A DNA stretch of 64,000 bases from Noviherbaspirillum sp. UKPF54 (GTDB taxonomy: Bacteria; Pseudomonadota; Gammaproteobacteria; Burkholderiales; Burkholderiaceae_D): the NCBI RefSeq assembly GCF_007874125.1, contig NZ_CP040128.1, positions 2,914,001 to 2,978,000 on the forward strand. Direction: 5' to 3'. The first letter of the stretch is position 1; each line of letters opens with the position of its first letter. Positions 56,077 to 64,000 of this stretch are shown piece by piece. Below the pieces are notes generated by a model. The model saw nothing but the letters and a program-made list of their open reading frames with translations, was not told the origin of the DNA and ran no database searches. Both the position numbers and the translations under genes were made by a program.

Positions 56077-57195
56077 TCAGAGCAGCACCATGTTATCGCG
56101 GTGAATCAGCTCCGGCTCTTCCACAAACCCGAGGATGGAGAGAATTTCGCTCGACGGCCGGCGCATGATGCGGCGCGCCTCTGAACTGGCGTAATTGCTC
56201 ATGCCGCGCGCAACCGGGCGCCCGGTCTCATCGGTGCATGTAATGACGTCGCCGCGCCCGAATTCACCGCTCACTTCAATCACCCCGATCGAAAGCAGGG
56301 ACTTGCCTTCGGCAGTGAGTTTTTGCACCGCCCCGGCATCGAGCACCACTTTTCCAGCGGTCTGCAGATGATCCGCCATCCACTGCTTGCGCGCGGTCAG
56401 GTGGGCGGTTTGCGCAACCAATTGCGTGCCGATCGCCTCGCCGCCGGCCAGACGCGTAAGCACCTGATCCTCCCGCCCCCAGGCAATGACGGTATGCGCG
56501 CCGGAAGTCGCCGCTCGCTTGGCGGCCAGGATCTTGGTCAGCATGCCGCCACGTCCGATGCCGGTGCCGGCGCCACCGGCCATCGCTTCCAGCGCCGCGT
56601 CGCCAGCCTTCGCCTCGTGCACGAATTGCGCCTGCGGATCCCTGCGCGGGTCGGCGGTGTACAAGCCCTTCTGGTCGGTCAGGATGATCAGTGCATCGCC
56701 TTCGATCAAATTGGCGACGAGCGCACCCAGCGTGTCGTTGTCGCCGAACTTGATCTCGTCGGTGACGACGGTATCGTTCTCGTTAATGATCGGCACCACG
56801 CCCAGGCGCAAGAGCGTAAACAGCGTCGAGCGCGCATTCAGGTAGCGCTCCCGGTCTGCCAGATCGGCATGCGTCAGAAGCACCTGCGCGGTGCGAATTC
56901 CGTGATGGCGGAAACTGGTTTCGTAAATCTGCGCCAGCCCCATCTGCCCGACTGCGGCACATGCCTGCAGTTCGTGCACACCGGTCGGCCGCTTGTCGAA
57001 GCCGAGACGCTGCATGCCTTCCGCGATCGCGCCGGAGCTGACCAGCACAACTTCCTTGCCGAGCGCGCGTAGTTGCGCGATCTGTTCCGCCCATTTGGCA
57101 ATTGCGCTGCTGTCGAGTCCCTTACCGTCGTTGGTGACGAGAGACGACCCGACCTTGATGATGAGACGTTTGGCTTTTTGGATGACCGAGTTCAT
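56077..57195 (-). CDS. proB: Glutamate 5-kinase
   Basis: ProB phosphorylates glutamate in the first step of proline synthesis. The 372-residue protein has the amino-acid kinase domain ([34 protein letters not shown]) and a C-terminal PUA domain (about residues 275-372), which is not needed for catalysis in all species. It is the last gene of rplU-rpmA-obgE-proB. proS downstream in the map also concerns proline, but transcription is separate. Confidence 0.96.
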   Translation of the reverse strand: MNSVIQKAKRLIIKVGSSLVTNDGKGLDSSAIAKWAEQIAQLRALGKEVVLVSSGAIAEGMQRLGFDKRPTGVHELQACAAVGQMGLAQIYETSFRHHGIRTAQVLLTHADLADRERYLNARSTLFTLLRLGVVPIINENDTVVTDEIKFGDNDTLGALVANLIEGDALIILTDQKGLYTADPRRDPQAQFVHEAKAGDAALEAMAGGAGTGIGRGGMLTKILAAKRAATSGAHTVIAWGREDQVLTRLAGGEAIGTQLVAQTAHLTARKQWMADHLQTAGKVVLDAGAVQKLTAEGKSLLSIGVIEVSGEFGRGDVITCTDETGRPVARGMSNYASSEARRIMRRPSSEILSILGFVEEPELIHRDNMVLL

Positions 57196-57269
57196 GTTTA
57201 TCCCGGCACGGCGGCCACATCATGACCGTGACCGCCGCGTTTGCCGCGGCTGGCAGTTTTTGAAAATAT

Positions 57270-58388
<1,119 letters not shown>

Positions 58389-58409
58389 CTAAGTGTGATG
58401 CTAAAAACT

Positions 58410-58440
58410 AAAAAGGCCCTACCGTCGGCAGAGCCTTTTT
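58410..58440 (-). terminator. Terminator/attenuator between rpmA and obgE
   Basis: AAAAAGGC (58410-58417) pairs with GCCTTTTT (58433-58440), and T-rich sequence follows on the minus strand. It would limit read-through from rplU-rpmA into obgE-proB. Confidence 0.75.
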
Positions 58441-58471
58441 GAAGGAAGGCTTACGCCTTGACTGCGACCGC

Positions 58472-58729
58472 TTAGGCCGGGACGACCGTCACGGTATGAC
58501 GCTGCAATGCGCCCTTGGTGACAAACTTCACCGTGCCGTCGATCAGGGCGAACAGGGTGTGGTCCTTGCCCATGCCGACGTTTTCGCCCGCATGCATCTT
58601 GGTGCCGCGTTGACGAACGATGATGCCGCCAGCGTTGATAGCTTGGCCGCCGTAAACCTTGACGCCCAGTCGTTTCGACTCGGAATCACGGCCGTTGCGC
58701 GTAGTGCCGCCGCCTTTTTTGTGTGCCAT
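58472..58729 (-). CDS. rpmA: Ribosomal protein L27
   Basis: A 85-residue large-subunit protein near the peptidyl-transferase centre. It starts [18 protein letters not shown] and has the L27 core [20 protein letters not shown]. Located 37 bases after rplU. No N-terminal cleavage extension (as in Firmicutes) is present. Confidence 0.98.
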   Translation of the reverse strand: MAHKKGGGTTRNGRDSESKRLGVKVYGGQAINAGGIIVRQRGTKMHAGENVGMGKDHTLFALIDGTVKFVTKGALQRHTVTVVPA

Positions 58730-58766
58730 TTAAAGACTCCTTGGTATCCGGTTAGCTCGACAACGC

Positions 58767-59078
58767 TTAGGCGTTGATCGAGACGATTTGCAATTCGGTG
58801 TAATTCTGGCGATGGCCTTGACGCTTCTGGTAGTGCTTGCGGCGGCGCATCTTGAAAATCCGAACCTTATCATGGCGACCGTGCGCCACTACCGTAGCCT
58901 GGACCTTGGCACCTTCGACCAGCGGCGCACCGAATTTGATGGTGTCACCAGCGCCCACTGCGAGCACTTGATCAAGGGTGATTTCGGAACCAATGTCAGC
59001 CGGTATCTGTTCTACTTTGAGTTTTTCGCCAGCAGCAACTTTATATTGTTTGCCGCCGGTTTTTATGACCGCGTACAT
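58767..59078 (-). CDS. rplU: Ribosomal protein L21
   Basis: A 103-residue large-subunit protein ([20 protein letters not shown]...). The start is ATG 59078; the frame is open to 59090 but MRFH is not part of the family. The [12 protein letters not shown] segment binds 23S rRNA. It is the first gene after the strong promoter at 59158-59186. Confidence 0.98.
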   Translation of the reverse strand: MYAVIKTGGKQYKVAAGEKLKVEQIPADIGSEITLDQVLAVGAGDTIKFGAPLVEGAKVQATVVAHGRHDKVRIFKMRRRKHYQKRQGHRQNYTELQIVSINA

Positions 59079-59157
59079 GTGAAACCTCATCGAATGTTTA
59101 TTAAGGAACTTTTTCTTTCCGACACCAAAAAATCAGACGGAATCGGGAAAACCTCTA

Positions 59158-59186
59158 ATTATACATAGACTTAAATATCCAGTCAA
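59158..59186 (-). promoter_or_regulatory. Strong sigma70 promoter for rplU-rpmA-obgE-proB
   Basis: On the minus strand TTGACT (59186-59181) and TATAAT (59163-59158) are spaced by exactly 17 bp. The predicted start near 59151 gives about 73 bases of leader before rplU, where L21 autoregulation could act. Confidence 0.85.
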
Positions 59187-59315
59187 AACTCGAAGCACTC
59201 TCATCAAGAAACCTGGATTTTCCACAGCTCTCAGCATCTGGACTCGCCCAAGACACTGCTCCACGCACTTGTCATCGTATAATGCACGCCATTCACGATT
59301 TTTGCGGGTCTTATC

Positions 59316-60305
59316 TTGTCTGCCGCCGTTCAACCAGCCACCCAAAATAGCATTATCCTGTCGATTTCCGGCGACATGGATGCCGTCAACGCGGTAATCC
59401 GCCGGCAGTTGTATTCCGAAGTGCCGCTAGTTAACCAAATTGCCGAATACATCATCAGCGCTGGCGGCAAACGAATCCGCCCCGTACTGGTCTTACTGCT
59501 CGCAAACGCCTACGGGTATCAAGGCACGCATCACCACGAACTCGCTGCAGTGGTTGAGTTTATCCATACCGCCACGCTGCTGCACGACGACGTCGTTGAC
59601 GAGTCCTCGCTGCGACGCGGCCGGCAGACCGCGAACGCACTTTTCGGCAATGCCGCCTCCGTGCTGGTCGGCGACTTCGTTTACTCCCGCGCATTCCAGA
59701 TGATGGTCGCCGTCAAAAATATGCGCGTCATGCAGATCCTGGCGGATGCCACCAACGTGATTGCGGAAGGCGAAGTCCTGCAACTGCTGAACATGCATGA
59801 CCCCGACGTCACCGAAGAACGCTACCTGCAGGTGATTCGCTCCAAGACCGCCAAGCTGTTCGAAGCGGCCGCCCAGCTCGGCGCGCTGATCGCGGGTGCA
59901 TCCGACGACGCCATCGAGGCGGCCGCCGAATATGGCCGCTCGCTGGGTACCGCATTCCAGTTGATCGATGATGTGCTGGACTATTCAGGCAATGCCGACG
60001 ACATCGGCAAAAATGTCGGCGATGACTTACGTGAAGGCAAACCAACGTTGCCACTGATTTACCTGATGCAGCATGGCACGGCCGAACAGCGCCAACTGGT
60101 GCGTAGCTGCATCGAAACCGGCGACGAACAGCATTTCAGCGAAATTCTGTCGGCGATTACCAGCTCTGGCGCCCTTGCCTACACTAAAGGGGAAGCGGAA
60201 AAAGCTGCCCTGCGCGCGACAAATTCAATTAATTCGCTACCACATAGCCAATTCAAGGATTCTTTGGTACAATTGTGCGCTTTCGCGGTTGAACGCAATC
60301 ACTGA
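59316..60305 (+). CDS. ispB: Polyprenyl diphosphate synthase (octaprenyl type)
   Basis: It makes the long isoprenoid side chain of ubiquinone. The 329-residue enzyme has the first aspartate-rich motif D91-D92-x-x-D95 (LLHDDVVDES) and the second (LIDDVLDYSG) near 217. The TTG start at 59316 gives the common N-terminus MSAAVQPAT; an internal ATG at 59376 is the alternative. A TATAAT lies at 59278-59283. UbiC in this window makes the ring precursor for the same quinone. Confidence 0.92.
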   Translation: MSAAVQPATQNSIILSISGDMDAVNAVIRRQLYSEVPLVNQIAEYIISAGGKRIRPVLVLLLANAYGYQGTHHHELAAVVEFIHTATLLHDDVVDESSLRRGRQTANALFGNAASVLVGDFVYSRAFQMMVAVKNMRVMQILADATNVIAEGEVLQLLNMHDPDVTEERYLQVIRSKTAKLFEAAAQLGALIAGASDDAIEAAAEYGRSLGTAFQLIDDVLDYSGNADDIGKNVGDDLREGKPTLPLIYLMQHGTAEQRQLVRSCIETGDEQHFSEILSAITSSGALAYTKGEAEKAALRATNSINSLPHSQFKDSLVQLCAFAVERNH

Positions 60306-60323
60306 GATAGCGTCCACTGCATT

Positions 60324-60400
60324 CGGGGTGTAGCTTAGCCTGGTAGAGCGCTACGTTCGGGACGTAGAGGCCGGAGGTTCGAATCCTCTCACCCCGACCA
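60324..60400 (+). tRNA. tRNA-Pro (anticodon CGG)
   Basis: A 77-base cloverleaf with encoded CCA. Acceptor arms CGGGGTG and CACCCCG pair fully, the anticodon stem CTACG/CGTAG encloses TTCGGGA with CGG, and the T-arm is GGTTCGAATCC. It reads the proline codon CCG, frequent in this GC-rich genome. A promoter TAGCCA-N17-TACAAT lies at 60245-60273 within the end of ispB. Confidence 0.98.
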
Positions 60401-60508
60401 ATTTGCTTGAAATCGTCTGGTCACGCAGCAAGCGATTCAAGATCGGGTCGGATCATTCAGATACTCGATACAGACGAATTCATATGCAATCTTCCTTGCG
60501 GTGACCAA

Positions 60509-61810
60509 GTGGATGCCGTGCCCTTCTGGGTGCAGATTCTTGCACTCTTCCTGCTCATCTTTCTGTCCGCTTTTTTCGCCATGGCCGAAACGGCCCTGAT
60601 GGCCGCAAACCGGCATCGGCTGCGTCATTTGGCCAAGCGCGGCAACAAGGGGGCCGCGACCACGCTGTGGCTGCTCAAGCGCACCGACAAGCTGCTGTCG
60701 CTTATCCTGATCATCAACACCCTCATCAATGCGCTGGCCACCGCACTGGTGACTGCGATCGCGATCTCGATGTTCGGCAATGAAGAGAGCGTGATCACCG
60801 TCGCAACGGCAGCCGTGGCGTTTCTGCTGATTGTCTTTGCAGAAATCTCGCCAAAGGTCATCGGCGCCACCTACCCGGAGCGCATCGCCCTGCCGATCAG
60901 TTTTGTCCTGAAACCGCTGATGGCTCTTGCCAAGCCAGTAATCTGGTTCGTCAATCTGTTCGTATCCGGATTCCTGAGAATCTTGCGCATCAAAACCGGC
61001 GCCGGCGCCCACGAGCAGCGCTTGTCGCGCGAAGAACTGCGCTCTATCGTGCTCGAAGGCGGCAGCTTCATCCCGCAAAAGCACCAGAGCATCCTTCTAA
61101 ATCTGTTTGACCTGGAAAAAATCTCGGTGGAAGACGTGATGACGCCGCGCGCCCAGATCGAAGCGCTCAATCTGTCGGTTCCGGTGGAGGAAATCACGCA
61201 CCAGCTAACGACGTGCTATCACAACAAACTCCCAGTGTACGAAGGCGAAATCAACCGCATCGTCGGCATCTTGCATGTGCGCAAAGCGATGGCGCTCATC
61301 AATAGAGAAGAAGAATTAACGGTCGAGCATTTCCGTGAATTACTGACGTCTCCCTACTTCATCCCGGAAGATACAGATGTCTTCACCCAACTGCAGTATT
61401 TCCAGGAAAACCATGAACGGCTGGGCATCGTTGTTGACGAATACGGCGAAGTGCAAGGCTTGGTGACGCTGGACGACATCATCGAAGAAATGGTTGGCGA
61501 ATTTACAACCTCAATGCCAGGCACCGCCCGAGCCAATGCCTTTCAATGGGACGACCATGGCGAATGCATGCTGGAAGGCTCAACCAGCCTGCGCGACATA
61601 AACAAGTATCTTGGACTCGATCTTCCGCTGGATGGCCCCAAAACCTTGAATGGACTCCTACTGGAAGTCCTGCGGGATATTCCTGAAGCCCACATTGGGC
61701 TGAAAATTTCCAACTGCATCATGGAAATCGTGCAGGTACAGAATCAAGCCATCAAGGTAGTCAAGCTGATCAAGCCACAAATCGTGGGCACGAATGACAA
61801 CAACGAATAG
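60509..61810 (+). CDS. CNNM/CBS/CorC_HlyC family membrane protein
   Basis: A 433-residue inner-membrane protein. The N-terminal DUF21/CNNM domain has four hydrophobic segments (about residues 5-27, 55-78, 85-108, 120-140). A CBS pair follows (about 210-330, with VEDVMTPRAQIEALN), then the C-terminal CorC_HlyC domain (about 345-430). Such proteins are tied to Mg2+ or Co2+ efflux; older annotations call them haemolysins. GTG 60509 gives the typical start; the frame is open to 60407, only 6 bases after the tRNA, which I judge unlikely. Confidence 0.88.
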   Translation: MDAVPFWVQILALFLLIFLSAFFAMAETALMAANRHRLRHLAKRGNKGAATTLWLLKRTDKLLSLILIINTLINALATALVTAIAISMFGNEESVITVATAAVAFLLIVFAEISPKVIGATYPERIALPISFVLKPLMALAKPVIWFVNLFVSGFLRILRIKTGAGAHEQRLSREELRSIVLEGGSFIPQKHQSILLNLFDLEKISVEDVMTPRAQIEALNLSVPVEEITHQLTTCYHNKLPVYEGEINRIVGILHVRKAMALINREEELTVEHFRELLTSPYFIPEDTDVFTQLQYFQENHERLGIVVDEYGEVQGLVTLDDIIEEMVGEFTTSMPGTARANAFQWDDHGECMLEGSTSLRDINKYLGLDLPLDGPKTLNGLLLEVLRDIPEAHIGLKISNCIMEIVQVQNQAIKVVKLIKPQIVGTNDNNE

Positions 61811-61859
61811 CATTGTTTCAGTGCCGCGTGCCAAAGAAGTAACAGTCCGTCACAAATTC

Positions 61860-61888
61860 TTTACAAATCAGATGCCTATAGGCATCAT
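61860..61888 (+). promoter_or_regulatory. Candidate promoter with palindromic spacer upstream of pilB
   Basis: TTTACA (61860-61865) and CATCAT (61883-61888) are 17 bp apart. The spacer and -10 contain the perfect palindrome GATGCCTATAGGCATC (61871-61886), a likely site for a dimeric regulator. The -10 match is modest. Confidence 0.4.
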
Positions 61889-61938
61889 CTAATGCGATTT
61901 AGTGCGTTTGTTGCTTTAAATAAATAGTCGATCAAAGA

Positions 61939-62018
61939 AAAGCACTGCACGATGTGCTTTGCCCGGCAACTCCACGCGAGAATCTCGCTTTGGCGGGGGA
62001 TTCGCCGCAAGTCCGGGC
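61939..62018 (+). other. Structured leader upstream of pilB
   Basis: AAAGCAC (61939-61945) pairs with GTGCTTT (61954-61960). Directly after, GCCCGG (61961-61966) can pair with CCGGGC (62013-62018), enclosing two small hairpins (61976-61988 and 61992-62006). I could not fit it to any known riboswitch consensus. The second small hairpin also overlaps a TGGC..GC pattern with the GG-N10-GC spacing of sigma54 promoters. Confidence 0.45.
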
Positions 62019-62087
62019 TTGACGCCATCGGCAGGCCTTTCGTTGTGACGAATTAACGCATCCGGCATCAGATAATCTTCCACATTT

Positions 62088-63815
62088 ATGGCGGCGGTCC
62101 TTCCGAATCAGGCGGCAAACTCGACGATGTCCGGCCTTGCACGCGCGTTGGTGCAGGCTGGGCTGCTGTCCGCGCAGCAGGCGGAAACGCTGCACAAGAA
62201 GGCCCACACAGAAAAGAGTGCCTTTATCGATGCGTTGATCGACAGCGGTACTATAGAGGCACGTTCGCTGGCCAGCTTTTGCTCCGAGACATTCGGTTAT
62301 CCGATGCTCGATTTTTCGGCATTCAACTTGAGTTTCCTGCCCGAAAAGATCATCGATCCGAAGCTGATGCAAAAGGCGCGCGTCATTGCCTTGGGAAAGC
62401 GTGGCAACAAGGTTTCGGTCGCCATTTCCGATCCGACCAACACGCACGCGCTGGACCAGATCAAGTTTCAGACGGAACTGACCGTCGAGCCGATCATTGT
62501 CGAACACAGCGCCCTGCTGAAACTGGTCGAGAAGCTCGGACAAAGCACTGAAGACAGCCTGGACGAACTGGTCGGCGACGATCTGGACATCGACCTCTCC
62601 GAAGAAGACATGACCGCTCCGCAAAGCGAAGCGGTCACTGCCGATATCGATGACGCCCCGGTCGTCAAATTCCTGCAAAAGATCCTGATCGACGCCATCA
62701 ATATGGGGGCGTCGGACTTGCACTTCGAGCCGTTCGAGAAGTTCTACCGCATTCGCTTCCGTATCGACGGCGTGCTGCGCGAAATCGCCCAGCCCCCGAT
62801 CGCCATCAAGGAAAAGCTGGCGTCGCGCATCAAGGTGATTTCCAAGCTCGACATTTCGGAAAAACGGGTTCCGCAGGACGGCCGCATGAAGCTGGTCGTG
62901 TCGAAAAACCGGTCGATCGATTTTCGCGTGAGCACCCTGCCGACGCTGTTTGGCGAAAAGATCGTGATGCGTATCCTAGATGCGACGCAGGCGCAGATGG
63001 GTATCGATGCGCTGGGCTACGATCCGGACCAGAAGGAAATCCTGCTGGAAGCGATTCAGCGGCCGTACGGCATGGTGCTGGTGACAGGGCCGACGGGCTC
63101 GGGCAAGACGGTGTCGCTGTACACCTGCCTGAATATCCTTAACAAACCCGGCATCAACATCTCCACCGCAGAAGACCCAGCCGAAATCAACCTTCCCGGC
63201 GTAAACCAAGTCAACGTGAACGACCGTGCCGGGCTGACGTTCGCCGTCGCGCTGAAGGCATTCCTGCGCCAGGATCCGGACATCATCATGGTGGGCGAAA
63301 TCCGCGACCTGGAGACGGCGGACATCGCCATCAAGGCCGCGCAGACAGGCCACATGGTGTTTTCGACACTGCACACCAACGACGCACCATCGACGCTGAC
63401 ACGCCTGATGAACATGGGTGTGGCGCCGTTCAACATCGCGTCGTCGGTCATCCTGATTACCGCCCAACGGCTGGCGCGCCGTCTTTGCACCTGCAAGCAA
63501 ACCACCGTCATCCCCGACGAGGCACTGATCGAAGCCGGATTCAAGGAAGAAGACCTGGACGGCAGCTGGCTGCCGTACAAGGCTGTCGGCTGCGAGCGCT
63601 GCAGCGGCAGCGGCTACAAAGGGCGTGTCGGCATTTATCAGATCATGCCCATCACGGAAGACATCGAGCGCATCATCCTGGCGCACGGCACGGCACTCGA
63701 AATCGAAGAGCAGGCCAAGCGCGACGGGGTCAAGACGCTGCGCGAGGCCGGCCTGGTCAAGGTCAAGCAGGGATTGACGAGCCTGGAAGAGGTGCTTGGC
63801 TGCACCAATGAATGA
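62088..63815 (+). CDS. pilB: Type IV pilus extension ATPase PilB
   Basis: PilB powers pilus assembly at the inner-membrane platform. The 575-residue protein has the N-terminal MshEN-like domain (residues 1-150, seen as repeated hydrophobic patterns), then the ATPase core with Walker A GPTGSGKTVS near 334, the Asp box region, Walker B-like DPDIIMVGEIRD near 400 and the His box STLHTNDA. A four-cysteine zinc site (CTCK ... CERC) lies near 465-505. pilC follows after 13 bases. Confidence 0.96.
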   Translation: MAAVLPNQAANSTMSGLARALVQAGLLSAQQAETLHKKAHTEKSAFIDALIDSGTIEARSLASFCSETFGYPMLDFSAFNLSFLPEKIIDPKLMQKARVIALGKRGNKVSVAISDPTNTHALDQIKFQTELTVEPIIVEHSALLKLVEKLGQSTEDSLDELVGDDLDIDLSEEDMTAPQSEAVTADIDDAPVVKFLQKILIDAINMGASDLHFEPFEKFYRIRFRIDGVLREIAQPPIAIKEKLASRIKVISKLDISEKRVPQDGRMKLVVSKNRSIDFRVSTLPTLFGEKIVMRILDATQAQMGIDALGYDPDQKEILLEAIQRPYGMVLVTGPTGSGKTVSLYTCLNILNKPGINISTAEDPAEINLPGVNQVNVNDRAGLTFAVALKAFLRQDPDIIMVGEIRDLETADIAIKAAQTGHMVFSTLHTNDAPSTLTRLMNMGVAPFNIASSVILITAQRLARRLCTCKQTTVIPDEALIEAGFKEEDLDGSWLPYKAVGCERCSGSGYKGRVGIYQIMPITEDIERIILAHGTALEIEEQAKRDGVKTLREAGLVKVKQGLTSLEEVLGCTNE

Positions 63816-63828
63816 TTAAGAGGATGAC

Positions 63829-64000
63829 ATGGCAACTGCCGCTGGCAAATCCGCAAGCACGAGTCCGATAAAGGAAGTGATCTTTGCCTGGGAAGGCAAG
63901 GACAGGACTGGCAAAACGATCAAGGGCGAACTGCGCGCAGGCAGCGAAACCATTGTCAACGTGACCCTGCGCCGGCAAGGCATTCTTGTCACGAAAGTCA
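63829..64000 (+). CDS. pilC: Type IV pilus platform protein PilC (5' part only)
   Basis: The first 57 codons of a GspF/PilC-type inner-membrane protein. The start ATG 63829 follows AGAGG. The translated start (MATAAGKSASTSPIKEVIFA) and the segment VIFAWEGKDRTGKTIKGELR, then TLRRQGILVTKV match PilC. The gene runs off the window. Confidence 0.9.
   Translation, partial: MATAAGKSASTSPIKEVIFAWEGKDRTGKTIKGELRAGSETIVNVTLRRQGILVTKV

Noticed and set aside
61939..62018. Cyclic-di-GMP (GEMM) riboswitch in the pilB leader
   Set aside because: The conserved core bases of GEMM-I are not present in the right order; only generic stems can be drawn.

Overview
The window is a GC-rich bacterial chromosome segment. 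Gene content and local order point to Betaproteobacteria, order Burkholderiales, most plausibly the Oxalobacteraceae/Herbaspirillum side. Supporting markers are lysine/alanine-rich histone H1-like proteins, a PP0621-like small protein, a CNP1-like protein, a DUF3426 zinc-ribbon protein, and the accB-accC-prmA and rplU-rpmA-obgE-proB orders. This placement is inferred from protein families; no rRNA is present.

Left edge (1-1566): the 3' part of an IS3-family element whose right end abuts a decayed orfA of another IS3-type element. Next to that lies a stop-riddled IS5-family transposase remnant, so this is an insertion-sequence graveyard. It is followed by two GDP-mannose pathway genes (gmd, manC) for surface polysaccharide and by apaH. 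A compact minus-strand operon algH-ruvX-pyrR-pyrB-pyrC'-plsC follows. Its dihydroorotase-like protein has lost the metal-binding histidines and is probably a structural partner of PyrB.

9.7-19.4 kb: the twitching-motility chemosensory operon pilG-pilH-pilI-pilJ-chpA, ending in a 1937-residue ChpA hybrid kinase. Then come a rubredoxin, a divergent ThiD-like kinase, hemL and corA. The 23-31 kb stretch is a minus-strand run: DUF4124 protein, mtgA, aroE, TonB-like protein, RNase II-type exonuclease, ubiC, yqiA-like esterase, mpl. The plus-strand run at 31-38 kb holds a nucleotidyltransferase-like protein, a TlpA-type thioredoxin, aroQ, accB, accC, prmA, a zinc-ribbon protein, a PfkB kinase and a glycine-zipper lipoprotein.

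38-45 kb: DUF167 and YggT genes, a histone H1-like gene built of 18-bp and 51-bp tandem repeats, and class Ia ribonucleotide reductase (nrdA, nrdB). The nrdA promoter carries two NrdR boxes 31 bp apart. 45-50 kb: ampD, the pilR/pilS two-component pair, a PP0621-like small protein and a CcsA/YpjD-like membrane protein. 50-64 kb: ffh, a second H1-like protein fused to a SWIB domain, a lytic transglycosylase, proS, rppH, a CNP1-like gene, proB, obgE, rpmA, rplU, ispB, tRNA-Pro(CGG), a CNNM/CorC transporter-like gene, and the start of pilB-pilC.

Most of the window is core chromosome. Type IV pilus functions recur at three separate places: Chp sensing, PilRS regulation and the PilB/PilC motor. I found no CRISPR array, prophage, toxin-antitoxin module or clearly new multi-gene system. 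The most unusual items are the pseudo-dihydroorotase, the ThiD-like protein lacking its catalytic cysteine, the two H1-like proteins, the structured leader before pilB, and the nested insertion-sequence remains.
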